Positions 14,962 to 23,680 of a DNA stretch of 32,634 nt are shown piece after piece. How positions within the stretch are numbered: position 1 is the stretch's first letter; every line of letters begins with the position of its first letter. Position numbers and translations under genes: made by a program. Under the pieces are notes generated by a model. It did no database searches, was not told the origin of the DNA, and was given only the letters and a program-made list of their open reading frames with translations. The stretch is from Bacteroidales bacterium (GTDB lineage: Bacteria > Bacteroidota > Bacteroidia > Bacteroidales > UBA10428), in assembly GCA_016935615.1 (NCBI GenBank), contig JAFGQO010000061.1, positions 1 to 32,634 of the forward strand, written 5' to 3'.

Positions 14962-16212
14962 ATGATCGATTTTATTAAGGAATTGTATCCTATTTGCCGC
15001 AGTATTACGGGCAATGGAGTCAGGGAGACCCTGAACCTTATAAACCGTCATATACCTTTAAAAATCCATGAAGTACCAACCGGTACGAAGGTTCTTGATT
15101 GGGAAATCCCAAAGGAATGGAACATACGGGATGCTTATGTCAAAGATTCCTCGGGAAAAAAAATAATTGATTTCAAACAGCTAAATCTTCATGTACTGAA
15201 TTACAGTACACCCATTCGTGCAAAAATGAGCCTTGCCGAGTTAAAGCCTCATCTCTTCAGTATTCCGGACAAACCATCCCTGATTCCCTACCGTACATCC
15301 TATTATGCTGAAAACTGGGGATTTTGTATCAGCCATGATCAACTAACTTCTCTCCATGATGATCTGTATGATGTAGTTATCGATACGGATCTTTCAACCG
15401 GAAATCTGACCTACGCCGAGTACTATCTGAAAGGCAAAACCAGAGAGGAAGTATTGATCTCTACCCACATTTGTCATCCTTCACTTTGCAATGACAATCT
15501 TTCGGGAATTGCCGTATGTACTTATCTGGCCAGTGCATTATCAAAAACAAGGCCTCATTATTCATACAGATTCCTGTTCATTCCCGGTACCATTGGCGCC
15601 ATTGCATGGCTGGCCCTGAATGAAAATGGTCTTAAACATATTAAATACGGCCTTGTAACATCTTTGCTCGGAATAGACAGTATATTCACATACAAACGTT
15701 CAAGAATCGGAAACGCCGGAATCGACCGGATTGTAGAACACGTATTATCATTACAGGATATTCAATACAAAATCATTGACTTTATTCCCTATGGATATGA
15801 TGAAAGGCAATTTTGTTCTCCCGGATATAATTTGCCGGTTGGAAACCTTACACGTGTTCCTTTTGGGGAATATCCGGAATACCATACTTCTGCGGATAAT
15901 TTTGATCTTATCTCTGATAAAGCACTCAATGATTCCCTGGCAGTATTTCACGAGGTGATCAGGCACATTGAAGCCGACAGAAAATTCATAAACCAGTATC
16001 CGAAAGGAGAACCCCGGTTGGGTAAGCGCGGATTATATGATAACATAGGAGGAAGAAATGACAGCAAAATTCTTCAACTGGCATTTCTTTGGGTGCTGAA
16101 TTATTCTGACGGCGAACATAGCCTGACAGATATTGCAATGTTATCCGGACTGGATCTCAGCATTATTCTTGAAGCAACGGATATGCTGAAAGAAAAGCAA
16201 TTAATAAAATAA
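14962..16212 (+). CDS. DUF4910 aminopeptidase-like protein with C-terminal winged helix
   Basis: The 416-residue protein belongs to the DUF4910/DUF2172 group, which has an M28-like zinc peptidase fold, an N-terminal swivel domain (about 35-115) and a small winged-helix tail (about 365-416, ending DLSIILEATDMLKEKQLIK). Likely metal ligands are in STHICHPSLCNDNLSG (His169 or His172, Asp178) and YPEYHTSADN (His308). DFIPYGYDERQFCSPGYNLPVG is a family hallmark. Members recur in glycan and natural-product clusters, but I know of no established substrate. It lies 13 bases after the C-methyltransferase. A role as a hydrolase or transferase acting on an amide-bearing sugar is conceivable but unproven. 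Confidence 0.85.
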   Translation: MIDFIKELYPICRSITGNGVRETLNLINRHIPLKIHEVPTGTKVLDWEIPKEWNIRDAYVKDSSGKKIIDFKQLNLHVLNYSTPIRAKMSLAELKPHLFSIPDKPSLIPYRTSYYAENWGFCISHDQLTSLHDDLYDVVIDTDLSTGNLTYAEYYLKGKTREEVLISTHICHPSLCNDNLSGIAVCTYLASALSKTRPHYSYRFLFIPGTIGAIAWLALNENGLKHIKYGLVTSLLGIDSIFTYKRSRIGNAGIDRIVEHVLSLQDIQYKIIDFIPYGYDERQFCSPGYNLPVGNLTRVPFGEYPEYHTSADNFDLISDKALNDSLAVFHEVIRHIEADRKFINQYPKGEPRLGKRGLYDNIGGRNDSKILQLAFLWVLNYSDGEHSLTDIAMLSGLDLSIILEATDMLKEKQLIK

Positions 16213-16246
16213 TCACAAAAATATTTACATTATAAAATATAAAACA

Positions 16247-17176
16247 ATGGCTACCAAATTACAAAGACCTGATTACGCCTATATGGGAGGTAAAATAATT
16301 CCCTGGGATGATGCCGTTCTGCACATAGGATGCGAAGCGATCACACGGGGTTTGAATGTATTTGAAGGAATTAAAGGCTACTGGGATATTCATGGCAATT
16401 TCGGAATTGTCTTTTTGCAAAAGCATTACAACAGGCTGCTGCGATCGGCCAGGCTTTTACACATTCCGTGTCCCTGGACTTATGACGAATACAAAGATGC
16501 TATTCTTCAATTGATGGGAAGAATGTTATCAAAAGAACGGGACATGTGGGCAAGAACTTCATTATATGTTGTTGAAGGTCACTGGGGAGAAGGAACAAAA
16601 GCTGATCTGATCATCACAGCTTATCATCAGGACAAAGTAATGCCCGACCCGATTGATATCGGGATCAGTACCTGGCAACGGGCAACCGATTCCGCATTGC
16701 CTGCACGCATAAAAACTTCAACCAACTATCAGGTCGGCAGGCTGGCCCGCATGGAAGGCAAACCAAGGAATTGCTCCGATATGATATTGCTGAATAACCA
16801 GGGTCGCGTAGCTGAAGCAACAGGTTCCTGTGTACTGATGGTCAGGGACGGTGTTGTCTATACACCGCCTGCATCCGAAGGTGCTCTTGAAAGCATTACA
16901 CTTGCTTTTATTGAAAATCTGGCAAAATCACTTGGAATACCTTTTGTCCGCAGACCCATTGATCGCACGGAAGTGCTTATAGCTGACGAATTGGCTATTT
17001 GCGGAACACTGGCCGAACTGGTGCCGATTGCTTCTATTGATGGCCTTCCGATGAATGCCAACGGCCCGCTGCTTACTTCCATCAGAGACAGATTTTTTAA
17101 AGTGGTCCGCGGCCAGGAAAGCGATCCGTTTTTTGAAACCACTCTTGTACCTAAGGAATACATTAAAAATGCCTGA
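16247..17176 (+). CDS. Class IV PLP aminotransferase (branched-chain/D-amino acid type)
   Basis: The 309-residue protein matches fold-type IV transaminases such as IlvE. The PLP lysine is Lys156 in RIKTSTNYQVGRLA. The phosphate-contact region is YNRLLRSARLL (Arg63/Arg67 area), GRVAEATGSCVLMV carries the conserved glutamate, and a TPPASEGALESITLA segment corresponds to the usual TP..GILPGITR region. The latter is altered (SEGALES instead of LPGITR), so substrate use may differ from standard branched-chain aminotransferases. Its last 8 bases overlap the start of the next gene. Position in a sugar operon suggests it may make an amino donor or amino-acid substituent for a glycan, but a general amino acid role cannot be excluded. 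Confidence 0.85.
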   Translation: MATKLQRPDYAYMGGKIIPWDDAVLHIGCEAITRGLNVFEGIKGYWDIHGNFGIVFLQKHYNRLLRSARLLHIPCPWTYDEYKDAILQLMGRMLSKERDMWARTSLYVVEGHWGEGTKADLIITAYHQDKVMPDPIDIGISTWQRATDSALPARIKTSTNYQVGRLARMEGKPRNCSDMILLNNQGRVAEATGSCVLMVRDGVVYTPPASEGALESITLAFIENLAKSLGIPFVRRPIDRTEVLIADELAICGTLAELVPIASIDGLPMNANGPLLTSIRDRFFKVVRGQESDPFFETTLVPKEYIKNA

Positions 17177-18386
17177 CCCAGTGAAGTATGACATAATCAT
17201 CATCGGCGGAGGCATTGTAGGTTTGTCCACTGCCTTACGAATTAAAGAGATATCGCCTGAATTGAAGGTGGCAATTCTTGAAAAAGAGGATAAAATAGCC
17301 AAACACCAGACCGGTAACAATAGCGGTGTAATACATGCCGGGGTATATTACAAACCCGGTAGTCTGAAAGCCATTAATTGCCGTAGCGGCTATAACCAAT
17401 TATTGGATTTCTGTGATAAGGAAGATATTCGCTATGACTTATGCGGCAAGCTTATCGTTGCCACACTCAAAGAAGAACTTCCGCGACTGGATGACTTGTA
17501 TGAACGGGCGTTACAGAATGGTCTTGACAAGGTTAAAAAGTTGCCCGGTGATGCCATTAAAGAATACGAACCTCATGCAACAGGCCTCGCTGCCCTTTGG
17601 GTGCCCTATACGGGAATTGTTGATTATTCGGAAGTATCCCTGAAATATGCAGAAGTATTTACCGAACGCCTTGGTGGTGAGATCTTTACCGATACACTTG
17701 TAAAAGATATTATCCCCAATAAGGAATGTTCTGATATTATCACGAAAAACGGTAACTACCAGACTACCCTGATCATTAACACAGCGGGCTTGTTCTCCGA
17801 TAAAATCGCTAAACTGAATCATCCTCAATTGAATGTCAGGATCATTCCTTTCAGGGGAGAATACGTAATGTTGAAGAAAGCAAAATCTTACCTGGTGAAA
17901 AATCTGATCTATCCTGTTCCTGATCCGAATTTCCCTTTCCTTGGCGTTCATTTTACGCGCAGGATACAAGGTGGAATCGAAGCCGGTCCGAATGCAGTAT
18001 GGGCATTCAAAAGAGAAGGCTATAAAAAAACAGACTTCGACCTGGCTGAATTTTCCGGCGCCCTGGGCTGGAAAGGTTTCAGAAAAGTCATGATGCAATA
18101 CTGGAAAATGGGACTGGGTGAATACTACCGTTCTTATAATAAATTTGCCCTTACCAGGGCTTTGCAAAGGCTCATTCCTGAAGTCAGGATCAGTGACCTG
18201 GATTCCGGCGGAGCCGGTGTCAGAGCGCAGGCTTGTGATAAAAACGGCGGACTGGTGGATGATTTTCTTTTTGTTGAGAACAAATTTATTATCAATGTGC
18301 TTAACACACCGTCTCCGGCCGCCACAGCCTCATTGGCTATCGGGCAATCCATAGCAGAGAAAGCCATAGCTAGATTTAACAACTAA
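17169..18386 (+). CDS. lhgO: L-2-hydroxyglutarate oxidase-like FAD enzyme
   Basis: The 405-residue protein is a DAO-family flavoprotein. The FAD-binding start IIIIGGGIVGLSTALRI is at residues 8-24, the acidic ILEKE follows strand 2, and QTGNNSGVIHAGVYYKPGSLKA is the LhgO/YgaF hallmark. Later motifs include TGIVDYSEVSLKYAE and the C-terminal NVLNTPSPAATASLAIG. LhgO oxidises L-2-hydroxyglutarate to 2-oxoglutarate and passes electrons to quinone. An upstream in-frame ATG at 17055 lies inside the aminotransferase gene. I chose 17169 because it puts the FAD motif close to the N-terminus and overlaps the upstream stop by 8 bases, as in a coupled operon. Why it sits with sugar genes is unclear. Confidence 0.88.
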   Translation: MPDPVKYDIIIIGGGIVGLSTALRIKEISPELKVAILEKEDKIAKHQTGNNSGVIHAGVYYKPGSLKAINCRSGYNQLLDFCDKEDIRYDLCGKLIVATLKEELPRLDDLYERALQNGLDKVKKLPGDAIKEYEPHATGLAALWVPYTGIVDYSEVSLKYAEVFTERLGGEIFTDTLVKDIIPNKECSDIITKNGNYQTTLIINTAGLFSDKIAKLNHPQLNVRIIPFRGEYVMLKKAKSYLVKNLIYPVPDPNFPFLGVHFTRRIQGGIEAGPNAVWAFKREGYKKTDFDLAEFSGALGWKGFRKVMMQYWKMGLGEYYRSYNKFALTRALQRLIPEVRISDLDSGGAGVRAQACDKNGGLVDDFLFVENKFIINVLNTPSPAATASLAIGQSIAEKAIARFNN

Positions 18387-18790
18387 GAATCAAAATTGCC
18401 CGTTTGTTACAGATTATTTGTCATTTATACTATAAGCCTGTCAGAAAATAGTATTTATTCAATTTCTAAAACTTTAAATCCTATTTATATATAAAGAGTT
18501 AGTGATTAAAAGCATTCATAAAAACCGGGATCAGCAATCAGGTTTTTTCTCCTGATTTAGTAAGTTGTTAAATTGAACACATTGTATTCAAATATGCTAA
18601 AATCCTTATGCATTTGCCAAAAAAATAATAAATAATATTGTTGATCATGTATTTATCCTTGTTTATCAAAATGAAATCAACTGCACCTGTAAAATAAACT
18701 ACATTTGTTCTGTAATTTGATCAATCTTTTAATGAAAGTAACATTACACAGTGTTTAACGTAAATCAAAGTGAAATTAAATAACCTTATT
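18387..18790. other. AT-rich gap upstream of a T9SS cargo gene
   Basis: No gene is visible in this 404-base stretch. It is strongly AT-rich, has a weak 7-bp inverted repeat AATCAGG/CCTGATT (18536-18557) with a T-rich loop, and ends with promoter-like boxes before the next ORF. The dispersed repeats of the other large gaps are absent here. Confidence 0.6.
18700..18707 (+). promoter_or_regulatory. Candidate -7 promoter box of the LamG cargo gene
   Basis: TACATTTG fits TAnnTTTG and lies 83 bases before the ATG at 18791. A near-match TAATTTG follows at 18713. The -33 element is not clear. Confidence 0.35.
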
Positions 18791-21592
18791 ATGAAAATAA
18801 CAAAACACAACCTAGTTACATTGTTGCTGATCTCATTCTCAACAATTTTCTTCAGTAATGTCTGGGCACAATGTCCAAGCAACATGATCTCTTATTGGAA
18901 ATTACAGGAATCAACCGGGCCTGATTATGTTGATTTTTATGGAAGTCACGATGCTTCAGGACCAGGTACTTCGCCCGTTCAGACTACCGGAATTAGTGGA
19001 AAAGCACAATTGTTTTCCAAGAGTTCCAGTAATTACCTGACAATTGATGATCATACAGATTTTGACTGGGCAGGAACTGCCAGCTTTACCATTGAACTAT
19101 GGGCAAAATTCACGGGAACAGGCACCATTGACGTATTCATTGGCAGGCAACCTCAATCCAATGTTTATTGGTGGATCGGGAGATTATCGGATGGTAAGAT
19201 CTCATTTGAGTTGAGAGATAATAACAGTATTTCCGCAAGTAGTACAACAACCGGTTCATACAATAACGGACAGTGGCATCATGTTGTGGCTGTACACAAC
19301 GGATCCCTGAACCAGAACCTTCTGTATGTCGATGCAGCAGCACCTGTTACAACCAGTGTTACATACACAGGCAACTTCAGCTCTTCTGCGGATATCAGAT
19401 TGGCTGATTTCAATGATGGTTCACCAACAAATTATCATTTTAACGGATCATTGGACGAAGTTGCAATTTATAGCCGGGCTTTAAGTGCCGGTGAAATTAC
19501 AACCCATTACAACAATGCAAGACTTTACCAGATAGGCTATTGTGACGGAAATGCACCTGTGTTCCTTTCCGAACCTAAAATTTATGCTACTGTCGGCCAG
19601 GAATATACATACGATGCAGATGCCTCCGGCAATCCGCTGCCGGTATACTCCCTGCTTGAGCACCCTGATGGTATGACAATCGGTGGGGTTACAGGGGAAA
19701 TATCATGGACCCCTGCTTCCGCATCTGCCAATGGTCATGTAGTCCTTCGTGCAACAAACAGTGAAGGTTATGCAGAACAGGAATTTAATGTATACATTGC
19801 TGATGAACCTGACTGCCGTGAAAACCTGGTTGCTTACTGGGATTTTGATGACGCGGGTACTCCTTATTACGATAATATTGCTGGTTACGAGCTAACGGGC
19901 ACTGCTGTTACACCTACAACCGGAAAAGTTGGCAATGCCCTATTATTTAATGGTACAAGCGATAGCCTTAATATGGCGGACCCTGATCCGGGCGGTGCGA
20001 CTCCAACTGTATTTTTCGATCTGGTCGGTTCATTTTCTATTGAAGCATGGATTAAAACCAATGTAACAAAAGCCGTTCCAATGGTTATCACCGGAAGGGA
20101 TCAAAACGACAACAACACCCACTACTGGTTAGGTGTTCTATCTGACGGATCGGTCGGATTTACTCTACGGGATTATATTGAACCTACTCCTAACTTTCTT
20201 GAACTTTCGGGAGGAAGTGTTGCAAATAACGCCTGGCACCATATTGTAGGTACATATGATGCATCACTTGATAAGATGGAGTTATGGGTCGATAATTCCA
20301 AAGTTGATGAAGGAACACAAGCTTTTGGGAATTTTGGTGGAAGCGATAATTTAAATATCGGACACCTGGAAATACAAGGATCCGGTGATCATTTCTGGTT
20401 TGAAGGAGCAATTGACGAATTAGCATTTTATGATGATGCACTGGATGCTACAAGCATTGCTGAAAGTTACAATGCAGGAAATGCCGGTGATGGTGCATGT
20501 GTATACAACTATGCTCCTATTATTCTTACTTCTCCGGATGAAGAAGTCGATGAAGATTCTCCTTATTATTACCAGATCTCTGCCACAGATATTGATCCTG
20601 GCGATGTACTGTCAATTTCAGCACCAACAAAACCTGCATGGCTCAATTTCTCTTACACTCCCGGTGAAACTACCGCTGTGCTGAGTGCTACGCCTACAAA
20701 CAGCAATGTTGGTTTCCATGATGTTTTGTTAAGGGTATCCGATGGCAGTATCAATGTCGATCAGGATTTTACCATTGAAGTAATTAATGTAAATGATGAT
20801 CCTTATTTTACCTCAACACCTGTAACAGATGCAACCGAAGACCAGGATTATATATATGAAGTTACTGCAGATGATGATGATGTGGGTGATGATATTGAAA
20901 TTACGGCTATTACCATACCTTCATGGCTTGAATTCAGGAATGATTCGCTGATCGGCAGACCTGAAGATCCCGAGGTCGGAAGTCATCCGGTTACTTTACG
21001 TGTAAGCGATGGTACTGCCACCGTTGATCAGAACTTCACAATTGAAGTGGCTAATACGAATGATGCTCCGGTTATTACTTCTGTTCCGTCAGAAACGGCA
21101 GCAGTTGGTGTTGAATATATTTATCATATAACTGCCACTGATGTGGACGAGGGTGATGTACTGACATTTTCGGAAGTTTATACACCTGACTGGCTGGCCT
21201 TTGATGCAGGCAATGCGATCCTTTCCGGTACTGCTACAGAAGATGATCTTGGAGAAAACGTAGTGATCCTGAAGGTAAATGACGGTACCGTTGATGTAAT
21301 GCAGAACTATACAATAATGGTCAGCCTTACTGCTCTTGATCATCATCAATCGGATATTGAATTACTGATATACCCGAATCCTGCCAATGATGTAATCCAC
21401 TTTGAGTTCATTAACAACAATTCAAAAAGGATTATGATTTACGATATGGCCGGGAATATCCAACGAGATATCCTGTCTGATGAAGCAAAGAAAGTTGATG
21501 TCAACATTTCTGATCTGCATCAGGGTATTTATATCTACAGGGTATTTACCAACGATCAGATCATAACAGGAAAATTCACTAAGAAGCAATAG
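18791..21592 (+). CDS. T9SS-secreted LamG and cadherin-like repeat protein
   Basis: The 933-residue surface or secreted protein has a signal peptide (about 1-26, ending NVWAQ), then two LamG/concanavalin A-like jelly-roll domains (about 27-243 and 340-571), each with the WHHVV/WHHIVGTYDASLD strand and a LDEVAIYSRALS or IDELAFYDDALD ending. Between them lies one He_PIG/Ig-like domain (254-336). Three more such repeats follow (574-670, 670-759, 760-850), with Asp-rich likely Ca-binding links (DVDEGD, DDDDVGDD). A type A T9SS sorting domain closes it (about 856-933: YPNPANDVIHFEF ... GIYIYRVFTNDQ). An in-frame GTG at 18770 would add 7 residues; ATG 18791 gives a better signal peptide. A glycan-binding or adhesive role is inferred. 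Confidence 0.92.
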   Translation: MKITKHNLVTLLLISFSTIFFSNVWAQCPSNMISYWKLQESTGPDYVDFYGSHDASGPGTSPVQTTGISGKAQLFSKSSSNYLTIDDHTDFDWAGTASFTIELWAKFTGTGTIDVFIGRQPQSNVYWWIGRLSDGKISFELRDNNSISASSTTTGSYNNGQWHHVVAVHNGSLNQNLLYVDAAAPVTTSVTYTGNFSSSADIRLADFNDGSPTNYHFNGSLDEVAIYSRALSAGEITTHYNNARLYQIGYCDGNAPVFLSEPKIYATVGQEYTYDADASGNPLPVYSLLEHPDGMTIGGVTGEISWTPASASANGHVVLRATNSEGYAEQEFNVYIADEPDCRENLVAYWDFDDAGTPYYDNIAGYELTGTAVTPTTGKVGNALLFNGTSDSLNMADPDPGGATPTVFFDLVGSFSIEAWIKTNVTKAVPMVITGRDQNDNNTHYWLGVLSDGSVGFTLRDYIEPTPNFLELSGGSVANNAWHHIVGTYDASLDKMELWVDNSKVDEGTQAFGNFGGSDNLNIGHLEIQGSGDHFWFEGAIDELAFYDDALDATSIAESYNAGNAGDGACVYNYAPIILTSPDEEVDEDSPYYYQISATDIDPGDVLSISAPTKPAWLNFSYTPGETTAVLSATPTNSNVGFHDVLLRVSDGSINVDQDFTIEVINVNDDPYFTSTPVTDATEDQDYIYEVTADDDDVGDDIEITAITIPSWLEFRNDSLIGRPEDPEVGSHPVTLRVSDGTATVDQNFTIEVANTNDAPVITSVPSETAAVGVEYIYHITATDVDEGDVLTFSEVYTPDWLAFDAGNAILSGTATEDDLGENVVILKVNDGTVDVMQNYTIMVSLTALDHHQSDIELLIYPNPANDVIHFEFINNNSKRIMIYDMAGNIQRDILSDEAKKVDVNISDLHQGIYIYRVFTNDQIITGKFTKKQ

Positions 21593-21625
21593 TTGCACAG
21601 TTGGATCTAAAAGTGCAAAACATAC

Positions 21626-21661
21626 AGCCCAACATTCGTTTAATCAGAATGTTGGGCTTTT
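21626..21661 (+). terminator. Strong Rho-independent terminator
   Basis: A perfect 12-bp stem AGCCCAACATTC/GAATGTTGGGCT (21626-21637 and 21647-21658) with a 9-base loop ends in a short T run (21658-21661). It lies 33 bases after the stop of the LamG cargo gene and separates it from the next cargo gene. Confidence 0.88.
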
Positions 21662-21725
21662 AAAAGAATTTATAAAGGAATTGTTTAAACAGGATTGTTG
21701 TCAGGTCTAAAGAAAAAAATGTTCC

Positions 21726-23570
21726 ATGAAGAATTTTGGATATAATATACTGCTGATTTTTGTGTTGCTTTTCGGATCATTTCTAAACGGGGTGGCTCAA
21801 ACAGTAAGAGTAATGCCAATGGGGAATTCAATTACCTTTGATTCCCATTCAAATGATACAAGACCAGATAACATAAGAATATCTTATCGGTATAAATTAT
21901 ACCAGTTGTTAACGGCAGCGGATTATGATTTTGACTTTGTAGGAAGTGAAGATGCCGGCAGCTATTACCTGGGCAGTGAAATGGATGACAATGCAGGATT
22001 TCCCGGAATAAGGGATGACCAGTTGGCCGATCTGATCAACACGGGTTATAATGATTACAGTGATATTCAAGTTACTCCGGGTCCCTATTTGGATTATTTT
22101 CCGGCCGATATTATTCTGCTTCATATTGGGACCAATGACCTTACTGTCAGTCCGGATGATGTGGAAGATATCCTGGACAATATCCGGTCATTTGATCCGG
22201 ATGTTTATATCATCGTTGCCCGCATTATCAACAGAAAAACCTATCATGCAGAAACAACCCAGTTCAATAACAATGTTGAAGCCATGGTCACAACTCGGGG
22301 TGATAACAGGATCATTATGGTGGATATGGAAGACGGTGCCGGAATTGACTATTCAACAGAGATGGTGGATAATCTGCATCCCAAACAATCCGGTTATGAT
22401 AAAATGGCGTATGTCTGGTTTGATGCCCTGGACAACCTGAACCAGAAGCCTGTAATATCTTCATTTCCTGATCAATACACAGGTATGGGCAAAGCATTCG
22501 ATGCTATTAACCTTGATACGGTAGTAACAGATATTGAAGATCCTGATTATTTAATGCAATGGACATACCGGCAGCAATCAGGTTCCAACCTGAATATCTC
22601 CATCGATGTTAACCGGATATTACAGGTCAGCCCGAAAGATGATGAGTGGCTGGGAAGTGAAACTATCTGGCTGAAAGTTGAAGATACCGGGAACGGAGCT
22701 TTTAAAAAAGCTGATTCCGTTGAAGTTACTTTTACTGTTGAGATCATTAACAATCCCCCTATTATTATATCTGAAGCCATACTTAATGCTGACGATTACG
22801 AAGAATATTCGTATACTATCGAAGCCATAGATACAAACCAGGGTGATGTGGTTTCTTATTTTATCCATGAAGAACCGGAGTGGTTACACTTTAATACCGG
22901 ATCACATACCTTATCAGGAATTCCGCAATGGAATCATGCCAACGAGTTCTTTGATGTTTCGATAGGTGTTACGGATGGAATCGATACAGTTTACCAGGAT
23001 TATACTATTTTTGTCTCTGATACCGACGATCCCCCGGAATTCACCTCAACGCCCGATACTATTGCATATCCCGATTCAGTATACATGTATGAACTTATGT
23101 TTTTCGATAAAGACGAAGATGATGAGCTTATCCTTAATCTTCTCGCTTACCCCAACTGGCTGACCTATATCGAAGGATCAAAGACATTTTACGGTAGCCC
23201 TTCAAGCAGTGAACTGAACCAGAAATTTCCTTTAATACTTGAACTCACTGATGGAAAAACAACTGTGTATCAAACCTTTGAGATACATGTTATGTCCCCG
23301 ACATCCTTTCCCGTAGTCAATAGTTCTGTACTGCAGCCGGTTGTGTTTCCGAATCCGACTACAGGACAGATATATATTTCTTTCCCGGAACCTGTTGCAG
23401 AATGCATAATTTCTCTCCATGACATACAGGGAAGGTTGATAAAGGCTATGGAAACGAATGGCAAAGAACAAAGTGTTACAATTGATCTATCGGGCTATAA
23501 AAAGGGATTCTATTTCTTTTCTGTTACGCATTCAAATCATACATATACAAACAAAATTCTTATAAAATAG
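21726..23570 (+). CDS. T9SS-secreted SGNH/GDSL hydrolase with Ig-like repeats
   Basis: The 614-residue protein has a signal peptide (1-25, ending NGVAQ) and an SGNH hydrolase domain (about 26-240). Visible blocks are MPMGNSITFDS with the nucleophile Ser35, LLHIGTNDL near 129-137 carrying the block III Gly-x-Asn, and NLHPKQSGYDKMA with the catalytic-type Asp/His pair just before and within it. Three He_PIG/cadherin-like domains follow (about 240-342, 343-436, 437-524). A type A T9SS sorting domain (about 538-614: FPNPTTGQIYISF ... GFYFFSVTHSNHTY) ends the protein. It probably acts on the cell surface as an esterase, perhaps on acetylated glycans. The repeats resemble those of the preceding cargo protein, so the two likely share ancestry in their tails. 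Confidence 0.92.
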   Translation: MKNFGYNILLIFVLLFGSFLNGVAQTVRVMPMGNSITFDSHSNDTRPDNIRISYRYKLYQLLTAADYDFDFVGSEDAGSYYLGSEMDDNAGFPGIRDDQLADLINTGYNDYSDIQVTPGPYLDYFPADIILLHIGTNDLTVSPDDVEDILDNIRSFDPDVYIIVARIINRKTYHAETTQFNNNVEAMVTTRGDNRIIMVDMEDGAGIDYSTEMVDNLHPKQSGYDKMAYVWFDALDNLNQKPVISSFPDQYTGMGKAFDAINLDTVVTDIEDPDYLMQWTYRQQSGSNLNISIDVNRILQVSPKDDEWLGSETIWLKVEDTGNGAFKKADSVEVTFTVEIINNPPIIISEAILNADDYEEYSYTIEAIDTNQGDVVSYFIHEEPEWLHFNTGSHTLSGIPQWNHANEFFDVSIGVTDGIDTVYQDYTIFVSDTDDPPEFTSTPDTIAYPDSVYMYELMFFDKDEDDELILNLLAYPNWLTYIEGSKTFYGSPSSSELNQKFPLILELTDGKTTVYQTFEIHVMSPTSFPVVNSSVLQPVVFPNPTTGQIYISFPEPVAECIISLHDIQGRLIKAMETNGKEQSVTIDLSGYKKGFYFFSVTHSNHTYTNKILIK

Positions 23571-23680
23571 ATAAAGAAGGACTTATATGCATCTTTTAAC
23601 ATTCTTCTCTTAATTAACGATTTGTCTGTAAATGATCATTTTTTCAAAACAATCAGTAATAATTTACAACCGGATAAAAG

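Noticed and set aside
17511-18167. 218-codon frame antisense to the hydroxyglutarate oxidase gene
   Set aside because: It is a shadow of a well-supported flavoprotein gene and shows no domain or signal of its own.
18536-18557. Inverted repeat AATCAGG/CCTGATT as a terminator for the sugar operon
   Set aside because: The stem is short and AT-rich, the T run is in the loop and not after the stem, so it does not fit an intrinsic terminator.
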